From CAJMSU01 sp964650315 (GTDB lineage: Bacteria; Bacillota_I; Bacilli_A; RF39; UBA660): 56,851 nucleotides of DNA. Of this stretch, positions 8,654 through 15,701 are shown piece after piece. The notes under the pieces are model-generated. The model made no database searches. It was not told where the DNA came from and worked only from the letters and a program-made list of their open reading frames with translations. The translations under genes and the position numbers were made by a program. Every line of letters starts with the position of its first letter. Positions within the stretch are counted from its first letter, which is position 1. Location of the stretch: positions 1 through 56,851 of the forward strand of contig CAZYQE010000007.1 of assembly GCA_964650315.1 (NCBI GenBank), written 5' to 3'.

Positions 8654-8914
8654 TTAAATAATAACTGCTTCTTTTACGATTTCTTTTAAATAGAAATGCT
8701 TAGTTTTTGATAATGGTCTAGTTTCAACTATACGAACAGTATCTCCAACTTTAGCAATATTTTTTTCATCATGTACACAATACTTCTTAGAGCTTTTAAC
8801 TCTTTTGTGATATTTAGGATGGTTTTTATAAGTTTCAACTAAAACAGTGATTGTCTTATCATTAGTTGCGCTTACTACTTTTCCAACTAATTCTTTACTT
8901 AATTTCTTTTCCAC
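8654..8914 (-). CDS. rpsQ: 30S ribosomal protein S17 (uS17)
   Basis: S17 is a primary 16S rRNA-binding OB-fold protein. The 86 residues carry the blocks LVGKVVSATNDKTITVLVE, HPKYHKRVKSSKKYCVHDE and GDTVRIVETRPLSKTKHF. Order rpmC-rpsQ-rplN is standard. Confidence 0.98.
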   Translation of the reverse strand: MEKKLSKELVGKVVSATNDKTITVLVETYKNHPKYHKRVKSSKKYCVHDEKNIAKVGDTVRIVETRPLSKTKHFYLKEIVKEAVII

Positions 8915-8927
8915 TTAACGATACCTC

Positions 8928-9122
8928 CTATTCGCTCATTTCACGTTCTTTAAGAACGGTTTTCATTCTTGCAACAGTATGTCTCAAATCTCTAATTCTA
9001 GAAGGTTTTTCTAAGCTACCAGTAGCTTGTTGAAAACGTAAGTTAAATAATTCTTCTTTAGCTTCTACTAGTTTCTTATTGATTTCTTCTGTTGATAATT
9101 CTCTAATTTCTTTAACCTTCAT
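8928..9122 (-). CDS. rpmC: 50S ribosomal protein L29 (uL29)
   Basis: L29 sits at the polypeptide exit and helps form the docking site for SRP and trigger factor. I choose the ATG at 9120-9122, giving a 64-residue protein beginning MKVKEIRELS, because it matches the family start and has a purine-rich GGTGGTG site upstream. A GTG-rich extension of five codons is possible but lacks a ribosome site. The gene overlaps the end of rplP by 11 bases. Confidence 0.94.
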   Translation of the reverse strand: MKVKEIRELSTEEINKKLVEAKEELFNLRFQQATGSLEKPSRIRDLRHTVARMKTVLKEREMSE

Positions 9123-9543
9123 TTGAGTCACCACCATTTTCTTTCATTACAAATTTAGTTGCAACTGGTAGTTTATGAGAAGCTAATCTTAATGCTTCAC
9201 GAGCTGTTGCTTCATCAACACCAGCGATTTCAAACATTATTTTTCCTTCTTTAACTACTGCAACCCATCCTTCAACATTACCTTTACCTTTACCTTGTCT
9301 AGTACCGATTGGTTTTTTAGTTAGTGGCATGTGTGGGAATATATTGATCCATACTTTACCACCACGTTTCATATAACGAGTCATAGCGACACGAGCTGCT
9401 TCTATTTGATTAGCTGTAATCCAAGCTCCTTTTTTAGCTTGAAGTCCATAATCACCGAAACTTAATTTTCTATTTCCACGAGATTTTCCTTCATAAGATA
9501 ATCTATGAACACGACGATGTTTTGTTCTTGACGGTATTAACAT
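9112..9543 (-). CDS. rplP: 50S ribosomal protein L16 (uL16)
   Basis: L16 organises the A-site tRNA region of the 50S subunit. The 143 residues begin MLIPSRTKHRRVHR and include the ITANQIEAARVAMTRYMKRGG signature region and the loop PIGTRQGKGKGNVEGWVA. It follows rpsC by one base and overlaps rpmC, so the three are probably translated in a coupled way. Confidence 0.98.
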   Translation of the reverse strand: MLIPSRTKHRRVHRLSYEGKSRGNRKLSFGDYGLQAKKGAWITANQIEAARVAMTRYMKRGGKVWINIFPHMPLTKKPIGTRQGKGKGNVEGWVAVVKEGKIMFEIAGVDEATAREALRLASHKLPVATKFVMKENGGDSNEG

Positions 9544-9544
9544 A

Positions 9545-10195
9545 TTAATTACCTCCCTTAGATTTCTTGTTTAGGATTTCTCCTTTATAGATCCAAACCT
9601 TTACACCAATTTTTCCAAATGTTGTATCAGCTTCTGCTGTTGCATAATCAACATCTGCTCTTAATGTGTGTAGAGGAATAGTTCCCTCAGTGTAACCTTC
9701 GCTACGAGCCATATCTGCTCCACCTAGACGTCCAGATACACTAGTTTTAATTCCTTTAGCTCCTGCTCTCATTGCGTTTCTAATAGCACGTTTTTGAGCC
9801 ATACGGAATGATGCTCTATTAGTTATTTGTTGCGCAATTGAATTAGCTACTAATTGAGCATTAACATCTGCTTTTTTAATATCAACAATTGATATTTGTA
9901 TTTTTTCATCTGCAACTTTAGATAGTTGTTTCTTTAATTTTTCTATTTCTTCTCCACCACGGCCAATCATTACACCAGGTTTAGAAGTATGAATAACAAC
10001 TTCACATCTCTTGGCACTTCTTTCAATTTCAACTTTAGCAATACCAGCATTTTTTAAGTTTTCTTCTAAGTATTTACGAATCTTAATATCTTTTTCTAAT
10101 ACTTTAGAGAAATCTGTATTATTTGCATACCATTTTGCTTCCCAGTCTTTATTGATACCAAGTCTTAGTCCATTAGGATTTACCTTTTGTCCCAT
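9545..10195 (-). CDS. rpsC: 30S ribosomal protein S3 (uS3)
   Basis: S3 lines the mRNA entry pore and takes part in mRNA unwinding. The 216-residue protein starts MGQKVNPNGLRLGI, has the KH domain motif VMIGRGGEEIEKL, and carries the C-terminal block GRLGGADMARSEGYTEGTIP. It lies between rplV and rplP as expected. Confidence 0.98.
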   Translation of the reverse strand: MGQKVNPNGLRLGINKDWEAKWYANNTDFSKVLEKDIKIRKYLEENLKNAGIAKVEIERSAKRCEVVIHTSKPGVMIGRGGEEIEKLKKQLSKVADEKIQISIVDIKKADVNAQLVANSIAQQITNRASFRMAQKRAIRNAMRAGAKGIKTSVSGRLGGADMARSEGYTEGTIPLHTLRADVDYATAEADTTFGKIGVKVWIYKGEILNKKSKGGN

Positions 10196-10210
10196 TTTGT
10201 AACCTCCTTA

Positions 10211-10546
10211 TTAGTTTTTTGTAGCCACTACTATAATAATGTGACTAGTTCTGTGATCTCTGTGTCCGATATGAGAACGTGAATCAAAGAAATGACGTTT
10301 CATAACAGATCCAGCATCTACTCTTGCTTCTTTTATATAAAGTGTATTTTCATCAGCACCTTCATTATGTACTGCATTAGCGATTGCTGAATTTAATACC
10401 TTTTTGGTAAGCCTAGCTGACTTATTATTAAGATTATCTAATATATCTAAAGCTTCACTTGTGCTTTTACCACGAATCATATCAACTACTAAACGAGCTC
10501 TGATAGGTGATACTCTTAATTTTCTAGCTATTGCTCTTGCTTCCAT
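10211..10546 (-). CDS. rplV: 50S ribosomal protein L22 (uL22)
   Basis: L22 lines the peptide exit tunnel with its long hairpin. The 111-residue protein contains KLRVSPIRARLVVDMIRGKS and ends with the hairpin block AGSVMKRHFFDSRSHIGHRDHRTSHIIIVV. In that hairpin the usual PRARGRA run reads HFFDSRSHIGH, somewhat unusual at the loop that faces macrolides and nascent chains. Order rpsS-rplV-rpsC is standard. Confidence 0.96.
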   Translation of the reverse strand: MEARAIARKLRVSPIRARLVVDMIRGKSTSEALDILDNLNNKSARLTKKVLNSAIANAVHNEGADENTLYIKEARVDAGSVMKRHFFDSRSHIGHRDHRTSHIIIVVATKN

Positions 10547-10571
10547 TTAATTCCCTCCTAGTCATTTTTAA

Positions 10572-10838
10572 TTAATTCTTATCTGAACCATGTCCACCAA
10601 ATTTACGTGTTAATGCGAATTCACCTAATTTATGACCAACCATATCTTCAGTAACATATACTGGTATAAATTCTTTACCATTGTGAACTGCAAATGTATG
10701 TCCTATAAAATCAGGAAAGATAGTGGAACGGCGTGACCAAGTTTTAATAACTTCTTTTTTACCAGATTTATTCATTTCTTGAACCTTTTTTAATAATCTA
10801 TCAAATACATAAGGTCCTTTTTTTAAACTTCTTGCCAT
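10572..10838 (-). CDS. rpsS: 30S ribosomal protein S19 (uS19)
   Basis: S19 pairs with S13 in the 30S head. The 88 residues begin MARSLKKGPYVFDRLLKKV and contain KTWSRRSTIFPDFIGHTFAV and GHKLGEFALTRKFGGHG. Lies between rplB and rplV. Confidence 0.98.
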   Translation of the reverse strand: MARSLKKGPYVFDRLLKKVQEMNKSGKKEVIKTWSRRSTIFPDFIGHTFAVHNGKEFIPVYVTEDMVGHKLGEFALTRKFGGHGSDKN

Positions 10839-10854
10839 TATTTATCATCCTTTC

Positions 10855-11685
10855 CTATTTACTACTACGACGACGTACGATGAATTTATCAGATTGTTTT
10901 TTCTTACGTGTCTTTAATCCTAGTGCAGGTTTACCCCAAGGTGTCATTGGTGACTTACGTCCAACTGGAGCACGTCCTTCACCACCACCATGTGGATGGT
11001 CATTAGGGTTCATAACTGAACCACGAACTGTAGGTCTAATACCTTTATGACGAGTTCTTCCTGCTTTTCCAACTCTAACTAATGATGAATCTTCATTTCC
11101 AACTTCACCAATAGTTGCCATACAAGTTCCTAAAACTTTTCTTTGTTCTCCACTTGATAATCTGATCATTACATATTTATCTTCACGACCAAGTATTTGA
11201 GCAGAACTTCCTGCTGATCTAGCAAGTTCTCCACCTTTACCAGGACGAAGTTCAATATTATGAACCATAGTACCAACTGGTATATTCATTAGTGGTAATG
11301 CATTACCAACCTTTATATCCGCTTTTTCTCCTGCTTCAATAACATTTCCAACTTTTAAATCTTTTGGAGCTAAGATATATCTTTTTTCTCCATCAGCATA
11401 GTTGATTAATGCTATATTAGCAGTTCTATTTGGATCGTATTCAATACTTGCTACTGTTCCAGGTACGTTTAATTTGTTTCTTTTGAAATCAATGATACGA
11501 TACTTTCTTTTAGCTCCGCCACCTTGATGACGAACAGTTATCTTACCTTGATTATTACGACCACCATTTTTCTTAATAGTGACTGTAAGAGATTTTTCTG
11601 GAGTACTCTTTGTTATTTCTTCATTAACTAATGTACTCATCTTTCTACGTCCTGGTGTAGTAGGTTTATATACTCTAATTGCCAT
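10855..11685 (-). CDS. rplB: 50S ribosomal protein L2 (uL2)
   Basis: L2 is needed for subunit association and supports the peptidyl transferase centre. The 276-residue protein begins MAIRVYKPTTPGRRKMSTL. It carries the SH3-like region and the highly conserved RGSVMNPNDHPHGGGEGRAP loop that reaches toward the catalytic centre. It sits between rplW and rpsS. Confidence 0.98.
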   Translation of the reverse strand: MAIRVYKPTTPGRRKMSTLVNEEITKSTPEKSLTVTIKKNGGRNNQGKITVRHQGGGAKRKYRIIDFKRNKLNVPGTVASIEYDPNRTANIALINYADGEKRYILAPKDLKVGNVIEAGEKADIKVGNALPLMNIPVGTMVHNIELRPGKGGELARSAGSSAQILGREDKYVMIRLSSGEQRKVLGTCMATIGEVGNEDSSLVRVGKAGRTRHKGIRPTVRGSVMNPNDHPHGGGEGRAPVGRKSPMTPWGKPALGLKTRKKKQSDKFIVRRRSSK

Positions 11686-11702
11686 AATCTAATTTCCTCC
11701 TT

Positions 11703-11987
11703 CTAACCAAGATCAATTGTTTGACCTTCTGCAAGAGTAACAATCGCTTTTTTCCAACGATTAGTTAATCCTGTATAACGACCAACTCTTCTCTTTTTAG
11801 GTTTAACATTTAATGTTTTAATACTTTTAACTTTAACATTAAATAATTTTTCTATTGCTTGTTTAATTTCAATTTTATTAGCTTTTGGATCTACTTTAAA
11901 AGTATATTTTCCATTAGCTCTTTCTGCTTCTGATTTCTCAGTAATTACTGGTGCTTTAATTATTTCTAAATACTTAGTGTCTTTCAT
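11703..11987 (-). CDS. rplW: 50S ribosomal protein L23 (uL23)
   Basis: L23 is at the tunnel exit and docks trigger factor and SRP. The 94-residue protein starts KYLEIIKAPVITEKSEAE and contains YTFKVDPKANKIEIKQAIEK and KVKSIKTLNVKPKKRR. Its start overlaps the rplD stop by one base, so translation is likely coupled. Confidence 0.97.
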   Translation of the reverse strand: MKDTKYLEIIKAPVITEKSEAERANGKYTFKVDPKANKIEIKQAIEKLFNVKVKSIKTLNVKPKKRRVGRYTGLTNRWKKAIVTLAEGQTIDLG

Positions 11988-12613
11988 TATTTAAGCACCT
12001 CCTCTATAGTTTTTAATGCTTCTTCAGTAGCAATTACATAATCTGTACTAACTACATCTAATACATTTACTTCATCTGCTGATATTAATACTATATTTTG
12101 TAAGTTTCTAGCTGCTAGAATTGTATTTTCATCAAATTCTTTAACTATTAATAGTACTTTCTTATCATCAACTTTTAAGTTTTTAAGAATTTCTTTCATT
12201 TCCTTAGTTTTAGGTGTTTTTAAAACTAACTTATCTAAAGCTATAATAGCTTTTTCATTAACTTTTTCAGCTAAAGCTGATTTTATAGCAATAATTCTTT
12301 CTTTACGATTTTGCTTTTTACTATAATCTCTAGGTACTGGAGTTCCATATCTTCCTCCACCTACCCATTGAACTGCTCTAATAGAACCTTGACGTGCACG
12401 TCCTGTTCCTTTTTGTCTCCATGGCTTTCTTCCGCCACCTCTAACTTCTGATCTATTCTTAGTTTTGTGTGTTCCTTGTCTTAATGATGCTCTTGCTAAG
12501 ATAATTGCATCATATAAAACGTTTTTATTTGGTTCAATTCCAAATACTTTTTCATTTAAATTTATGTCCTTAACTTTTTCACCTTTAAGATTTAAAAGAT
12601 TTACTTTTTTCAT
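11987..12613 (-). CDS. rplD: 50S ribosomal protein L4 (uL4)
   Basis: L4 lines the exit tunnel opposite L22; in E. coli it also represses the S10 operon. The 208-residue protein carries the tunnel loop RGGGRKPWRQKGTGRARQGS and the RYGTPVPRDYSKKQNRKERI block. The gap to upstream rplC is 54 bases, large for this operon. It holds an 8-bp inverted repeat (12629-12636 / 12659-12666) immediately before the AGGAGG ribosome site of this gene. Confidence 0.97.
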   Translation of the reverse strand: MKKVNLLNLKGEKVKDINLNEKVFGIEPNKNVLYDAIILARASLRQGTHKTKNRSEVRGGGRKPWRQKGTGRARQGSIRAVQWVGGGRYGTPVPRDYSKKQNRKERIIAIKSALAEKVNEKAIIALDKLVLKTPKTKEMKEILKNLKVDDKKVLLIVKEFDENTILAARNLQNIVLISADEVNVLDVVSTDYVIATEEALKTIEEVLK

Positions 12614-12628
12614 CTACGATTCCTCCTT

Positions 12629-12666
12629 TCATCACATTTATTTAAAAATTTGTTTTACTGTGATGA
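12629..12666 (-). promoter_or_regulatory. Intercistronic hairpin before the rplD ribosome site
   Basis: In the complement, TCATCACA at 12666-12659 is matched by TGTGATGA at 12636-12629 around a 22-base AU-rich loop. The repeat starts just after the rplC stop (12668) and ends two bases before AAGGAGG of rplD. There is no U tract, so it is not an ordinary terminator. It could be a translational switch or a processing site; function is inferred from position only. Confidence 0.45.
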
Positions 12667-12667
12667 T

Positions 12668-13489
12668 TTATTCTGCTGCTTCTTCAGTAGGTGTTTCTTC
12701 TTTTTCTTCTACAGTTTCTTCTTTTTTCTCAACTTTTTCTTCTTCTACTACTTCTTCTTTAGTTTCTTCAACTGGTGTTTCTTCTACTTTAGTTTCTTCT
12801 GGTTGTTCTTCTTTAATCTCTTCAGTAGTATAAGTAATTAATTCTTCAGTAGTATTCTTTTCATCAGGTCTTTTAACTGCAGTACGAATCATAACAAATG
12901 ATTTCTTTGGACCAGGAACATTTCCTTTAACTAAGATCACACTATTTTCAGTATCTACTGAAATTATTTCTAAATTTTGAACAGTTCTTTTAACGTTACC
13001 CATTTGACCAGGCATTTTCTTACCTTTTAATACGTGCATTGGTAACATTGTTCCTAATGATCCTACTCCTCTATGGTATTGTGAACCATGTCCCATAGGA
13101 CCAGTAGATTGGTTATGACGTTTAATAACACCTTGGAACCCTTTACCTTTTGAAGTTCCAGTAACGTCAACTATTTCACCTTCTTTGAAAATGTCTACAC
13201 CTACAGTTTGACCTAAAGTATAGTCATTAACGTTTACTCCTCTTATTTCTCTTAAGAAGCGCTTAGGTGTTGTGTTTGCTTTTTTGGTATGACCCATCTT
13301 TGGTTTATTACTAACTTTTTCTCTAACTGTATCAGTAGCTAGTTGAATAGCATCGTATCCATCTTTTTCTACTGTTTTAATTTGAGTAACAACATTTGGT
13401 TCTACTTCAATAACAGTTACAGGAATTAATTTACCATTCTTAGTAAATACTTGAGTCATCCCAACTTTTTTACCTAAGATTCCTTTCAT
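12668..13489 (-). CDS. rplC: 50S ribosomal protein L3 (uL3) with acidic C-terminal extension
   Basis: L3 is an early assembly protein near the peptidyl transferase centre. Residues 1-208 are a normal L3: MKGILGKKVGMTQVF at the start and the loop HNQSTGPMGHGSQYHRGVGS at about 125-144 that reaches the active site. Residues 209-273 are an extra tail made largely of Glu, Lys, Thr, Val and Pro, with runs such as EEVVEEEKVEKKEE. It looks disordered and strongly acidic. Most bacterial L3 proteins stop near residue 209. The tail is in frame with a normal downstream operon, so it is a real extension, not a frameshift. Confidence 0.96.
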   Translation of the reverse strand: MKGILGKKVGMTQVFTKNGKLIPVTVIEVEPNVVTQIKTVEKDGYDAIQLATDTVREKVSNKPKMGHTKKANTTPKRFLREIRGVNVNDYTLGQTVGVDIFKEGEIVDVTGTSKGKGFQGVIKRHNQSTGPMGHGSQYHRGVGSLGTMLPMHVLKGKKMPGQMGNVKRTVQNLEIISVDTENSVILVKGNVPGPKKSFVMIRTAVKRPDEKNTTEELITYTTEEIKEEQPEETKVEETPVEETKEEVVEEEKVEKKEETVEEKEETPTEEAAE

Positions 13490-13505
13490 TTTTCTTCCTC
13501 CTAAA

Positions 13506-13823
13506 TTATTTTGTTTTAATTTCGATATCTACACCACTAGGTAAATCTAGATGAGATAAAGCATCTACGATTTCCTTACTTGGATTCTTGATATCAATTA
13601 ATCTTTTGTGAGTACGCATTTCAAATTGCTCACGTGAATCTTTGTATTTGTGTACAGCTCTTAAGATTGTGAACTTCTCAATCTCAGTAGGTAGTGGAAC
13701 TGGTCCAGAAAACTCTCCTCCTGATCTTTTGATAGTTTCAACAATTTTAGTTACTGCACTATCTAATACTCTGTGATCATATGATTTTAATCTGATACGT
13801 AATTTGTTCTTTGCTGTTGACAT
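13506..13823 (-). CDS. rpsJ: 30S ribosomal protein S10 (uS10)
   Basis: S10 lies in the 30S head and also serves as NusE in antitermination. The 105-residue protein contains IRLKSYDHRVLDSAVTKIVE, the SGPVPLPTEIEKFTILRAVH loop and the ending PSGVDIEIKTK. It is the first gene of the superoperon, about 117 bases downstream of the predicted transcript start. Confidence 0.98.
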   Translation of the reverse strand: MSTAKNKLRIRLKSYDHRVLDSAVTKIVETIKRSGGEFSGPVPLPTEIEKFTILRAVHKYKDSREQFEMRTHKRLIDIKNPSKEIVDALSHLDLPSGVDIEIKTK

Positions 13824-13940
13824 TTAAAATCCTCCCTTCGCCTATATCTAGTATAGACTTGCTCCGTGCAAATAACCCGATAACCTATTAACAACTTAAC
13901 CTGGTGTATCGACAACCTCGCACATCTAAGCAGTCACACA
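13824..13940 (-). promoter_or_regulatory. 5' leader of the S10-spc-alpha superoperon
   Basis: About 115 nt lie between the predicted start point and the rpsJ ATG. The stretch is visibly richer in G and C than other intergenic DNA here. In the complement it contains two small hairpins, TTGC-acgga-GCAA and CTATA-ctaga-TATAG, and ends with GAAGGGAGG before the start codon. A leader of this size before the ribosomal superoperon suggests a regulatory RNA, but I recognise no known class (for example an L4-binding leader of the E. coli kind). Confidence 0.5.
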
Positions 13941-13946
13941 TAGACA

Positions 13947-13976
13947 ATTATATCACTGTTTTTCCTTTAAAATCAA
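13947..13976 (-). promoter_or_regulatory. Promoter of the ribosomal superoperon
   Basis: On the complement: TTGATT (13976-13971), an 18-base spacer, then TATAAT (13952-13947). A TG dinucleotide one base before the -10 makes it TGATATAAT, an extended -10. It lies just downstream of the dinB terminator and drives rpsJ and the genes behind it. Confidence 0.8.
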
Positions 13977-14025
13977 GCATTTTTTTGACTTTTTTTATAA
14001 TTTTATGTGTAAAGTCGTAAAAGAG

Positions 14026-14059
14026 ACTAAAAAAATAAGCTAAATTTATTAGCTTATTT
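14026..14059 (-). terminator. Terminator of the Y-family polymerase gene
   Basis: Eleven-base inverted repeat (14033-14043 with 14049-14059, core AATAAGCTAA) followed on the complement by a U-rich run. It lies directly after the polymerase stop codon and before the rpsJ promoter, separating the two units. Confidence 0.8.
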
Positions 14060-14061
14060 AA

Positions 14062-15285
14062 TTATCTTTCTTTAAATTGTTTCTTATTTCTACTTCTACC
14101 TATTATCTTTAAAGATGCGGGAATAACGGAGGCTGCTCCATACTTTTTATTTATTTTATCTATAGTCTTTTGTATTTCAGTATCTTTAACATCTTCATCT
14201 TCTTCAAATAAAGATAGTTGTTTTTCTTTAGTATCAGTAAAGTCTGCTAAACGAACTCCTATTAATCTAATAGGTTCTTCTTTATAGCTTTTATCAAATA
14301 TATTAATAACCTTTTTATATATAGTCTTAGTATTATCTGTAGGATTAGATAGTTTCTCTTGAGCAGAAGAACTTACAAAACTACTGTTTTTATATATAAC
14401 TGCAACTGTTTTAGCAAACTGTTTTTGTTCTCTTAATTGTCTTGTTACTTCTTCTGTTTGTCTAAACAATACTTCTTTTAGTTTATCTTCATCATCTATA
14501 TCATATGGTAGTGTTTCAGTTATACTAATACTTGTAGTTATATTACTTCTAGGTGTTACTTTAGAATTATCTATACCTAAAGCTGATTCTTTTAAGTGTT
14601 TTGTTTGGTTTTTAAAGTGTTTTTTTAACTTCTTTTCATCATATTTAGATAAATCATATACAGTTTTAATACCTAGGCTATTTAATAGTTTAGTACTTTG
14701 TTTTCCTACCATAAACAAGTCTCCTACTGGTAGTGGCCATAGTTTTTTAGCTATTTCATCTTTAAATAATGTATGTACTTTATTAGGCTTTTCAAAGTCA
14801 GATGCCATTTTAGCACATAATTTATTATTACCTATACCAATATTTACTGTATAACCAAATTTTTCTTTTATTTCATCTTTTATATTATGAGCTAGTTTTA
14901 TATAATCCTTATAAATATAATCCATACCACTCATATCTAAGAAACATTCATCTACTGAGAATTGTTCTATTAAAGGAGAATACTGTTTTAAATAATTCAT
15001 TAATTCATATGACTTTTTATAATACCATTTATAATCTGGTGGATATACTTCTAGGTTCTTACATTTCTTTTTAGCTTGATAGATAGGTTCTGCAGTAACA
15101 ATCCCTAACTTTTTAGCAGGTGTGGATTTAGCTAGAACAATACCATGTCTAGACTTTTCAGATCCCCCTATTACCGCAGGAATATCTCTAATATCTTTTT
15201 TATAGCCATCTTTTAAATACAAAATAGCACTCCATGATAAAAAAGCATTATTAACATCTATATGAAATATAATTCTTTCTCCCAT
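14062..15285 (-). CDS. dinB: Y-family DNA polymerase (Pol IV / UvrX type)
   Basis: Error-prone lesion-bypass polymerase. The 407 residues begin MGERIIFHIDVNNAF, with catalytic Asp10, and contain FSVDECFLD at 109-117, which supplies Asp112 and Glu113 of the Y-family active site. A helix-hairpin-helix region near 185-215 (GDLFMVGKQSTKLLNSLGI) and a little-finger domain follow. QLSLF at 356-360 is a clear sliding-clamp binding motif. It has its own promoter and terminator and is divergent from a small XRE regulator. I cannot separate DinB from the related UvrX/UmuC-like branch by eye. Confidence 0.92.
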   Translation of the reverse strand: MGERIIFHIDVNNAFLSWSAILYLKDGYKKDIRDIPAVIGGSEKSRHGIVLAKSTPAKKLGIVTAEPIYQAKKKCKNLEVYPPDYKWYYKKSYELMNYLKQYSPLIEQFSVDECFLDMSGMDYIYKDYIKLAHNIKDEIKEKFGYTVNIGIGNNKLCAKMASDFEKPNKVHTLFKDEIAKKLWPLPVGDLFMVGKQSTKLLNSLGIKTVYDLSKYDEKKLKKHFKNQTKHLKESALGIDNSKVTPRSNITTSISITETLPYDIDDEDKLKEVLFRQTEEVTRQLREQKQFAKTVAVIYKNSSFVSSSAQEKLSNPTDNTKTIYKKVINIFDKSYKEEPIRLIGVRLADFTDTKEKQLSLFEEDEDVKDTEIQKTIDKINKKYGAASVIPASLKIIGRSRNKKQFKER

Positions 15286-15303
15286 AATAATCCCCTCATA
15301 CTT

Positions 15304-15332
15304 ATTATAATGTATTATTTATATAGATACAA
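15304..15332 (-). promoter_or_regulatory. Promoter of the Y-family polymerase gene
   Basis: On the complement TTGTAT (15332-15327), a 17-base spacer, and TATAAT (15309-15304), about 20 bases before the ATG. I see no LexA or DinR box of the CGAAC...GTTCG kind over it. Confidence 0.65.
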
Positions 15333-15416
15333 TCGAACAAACTAAAATATATGTAGTATATTAGTTTACATATTATTTCTAAAATATAGTCCATACTAGT
15401 TTTAGGAAGTGGTTAG

Positions 15417-15668
15417 ATGAATAAATATGAAATTAATATATATGAACAGATTGCAAGAAATATAAAGAAATATAGAAAAGAAGCAGGTATTACACAAGCA
15501 GTTTTAGCTGAAAGAGTTGGAGTATCTCATGAATTTATTAGAAGAATAGAATCTAAAAAAGGTAAGAAAACTTTCTCTGTAGATACTATTTGGAAGATAT
15601 CTTTAGCTGTTAATGTTAATCCTGGTAAACTATTTGAAATAGACATGGATGAATTAATTAATAAATAA
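15417..15668 (+). CDS. Small XRE-family helix-turn-helix regulator
   Basis: An 83-residue protein that is almost entirely one HTH_3 domain: IARNIKKYRKEAGITQAVLAERVGVSHEFIRRIE, then DTIWKISLAVNVNPGKLFE. The Gln of GITQ and the recognition helix SHEFIRRIES are typical of Xre/SinR-type repressors. There is no effector domain. It is transcribed away from the polymerase gene and converges on the radical SAM gene, from which a bidirectional terminator separates it. Target unknown; its own promoter and the neighbouring ones are candidates. Confidence 0.9.
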   Translation: MNKYEINIYEQIARNIKKYRKEAGITQAVLAERVGVSHEFIRRIESKKGKKTFSVDTIWKISLAVNVNPGKLFEIDMDELINK

Positions 15669-15697
15669 AAAACTAGTACATTATGTACTAGTTTTTT
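15666..15697. terminator. Bidirectional terminator between the XRE and radical SAM genes
   Basis: Perfect stem ACTAGTACA (15672-15680) with TGTACTAGT (15684-15692) and a 3-base loop, flanked by an A run on the left and a T run on the right. It serves both convergent genes. Confidence 0.9.
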
Positions 15698-15701
15698 TAA
15701 A

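Noticed and set aside
10832..11050. Plus-strand frame opposite rplB
   Set aside because: Antisense shadow of a highly conserved ribosomal gene, no start signals.
12465..12841. Plus-strand open frames rich in Ser and Phe opposite rplC and rplD
   Set aside because: They mirror the Glu/Lys-rich L3 tail and the start of L4 on the other strand; no ribosome site or family match.
15286..15416. LexA/SOS box between the polymerase and XRE genes
   Set aside because: No CGAAC-N4-GTTCG-like palindrome is present; CGAACAAAC alone at 15333-15341 is only half a site.
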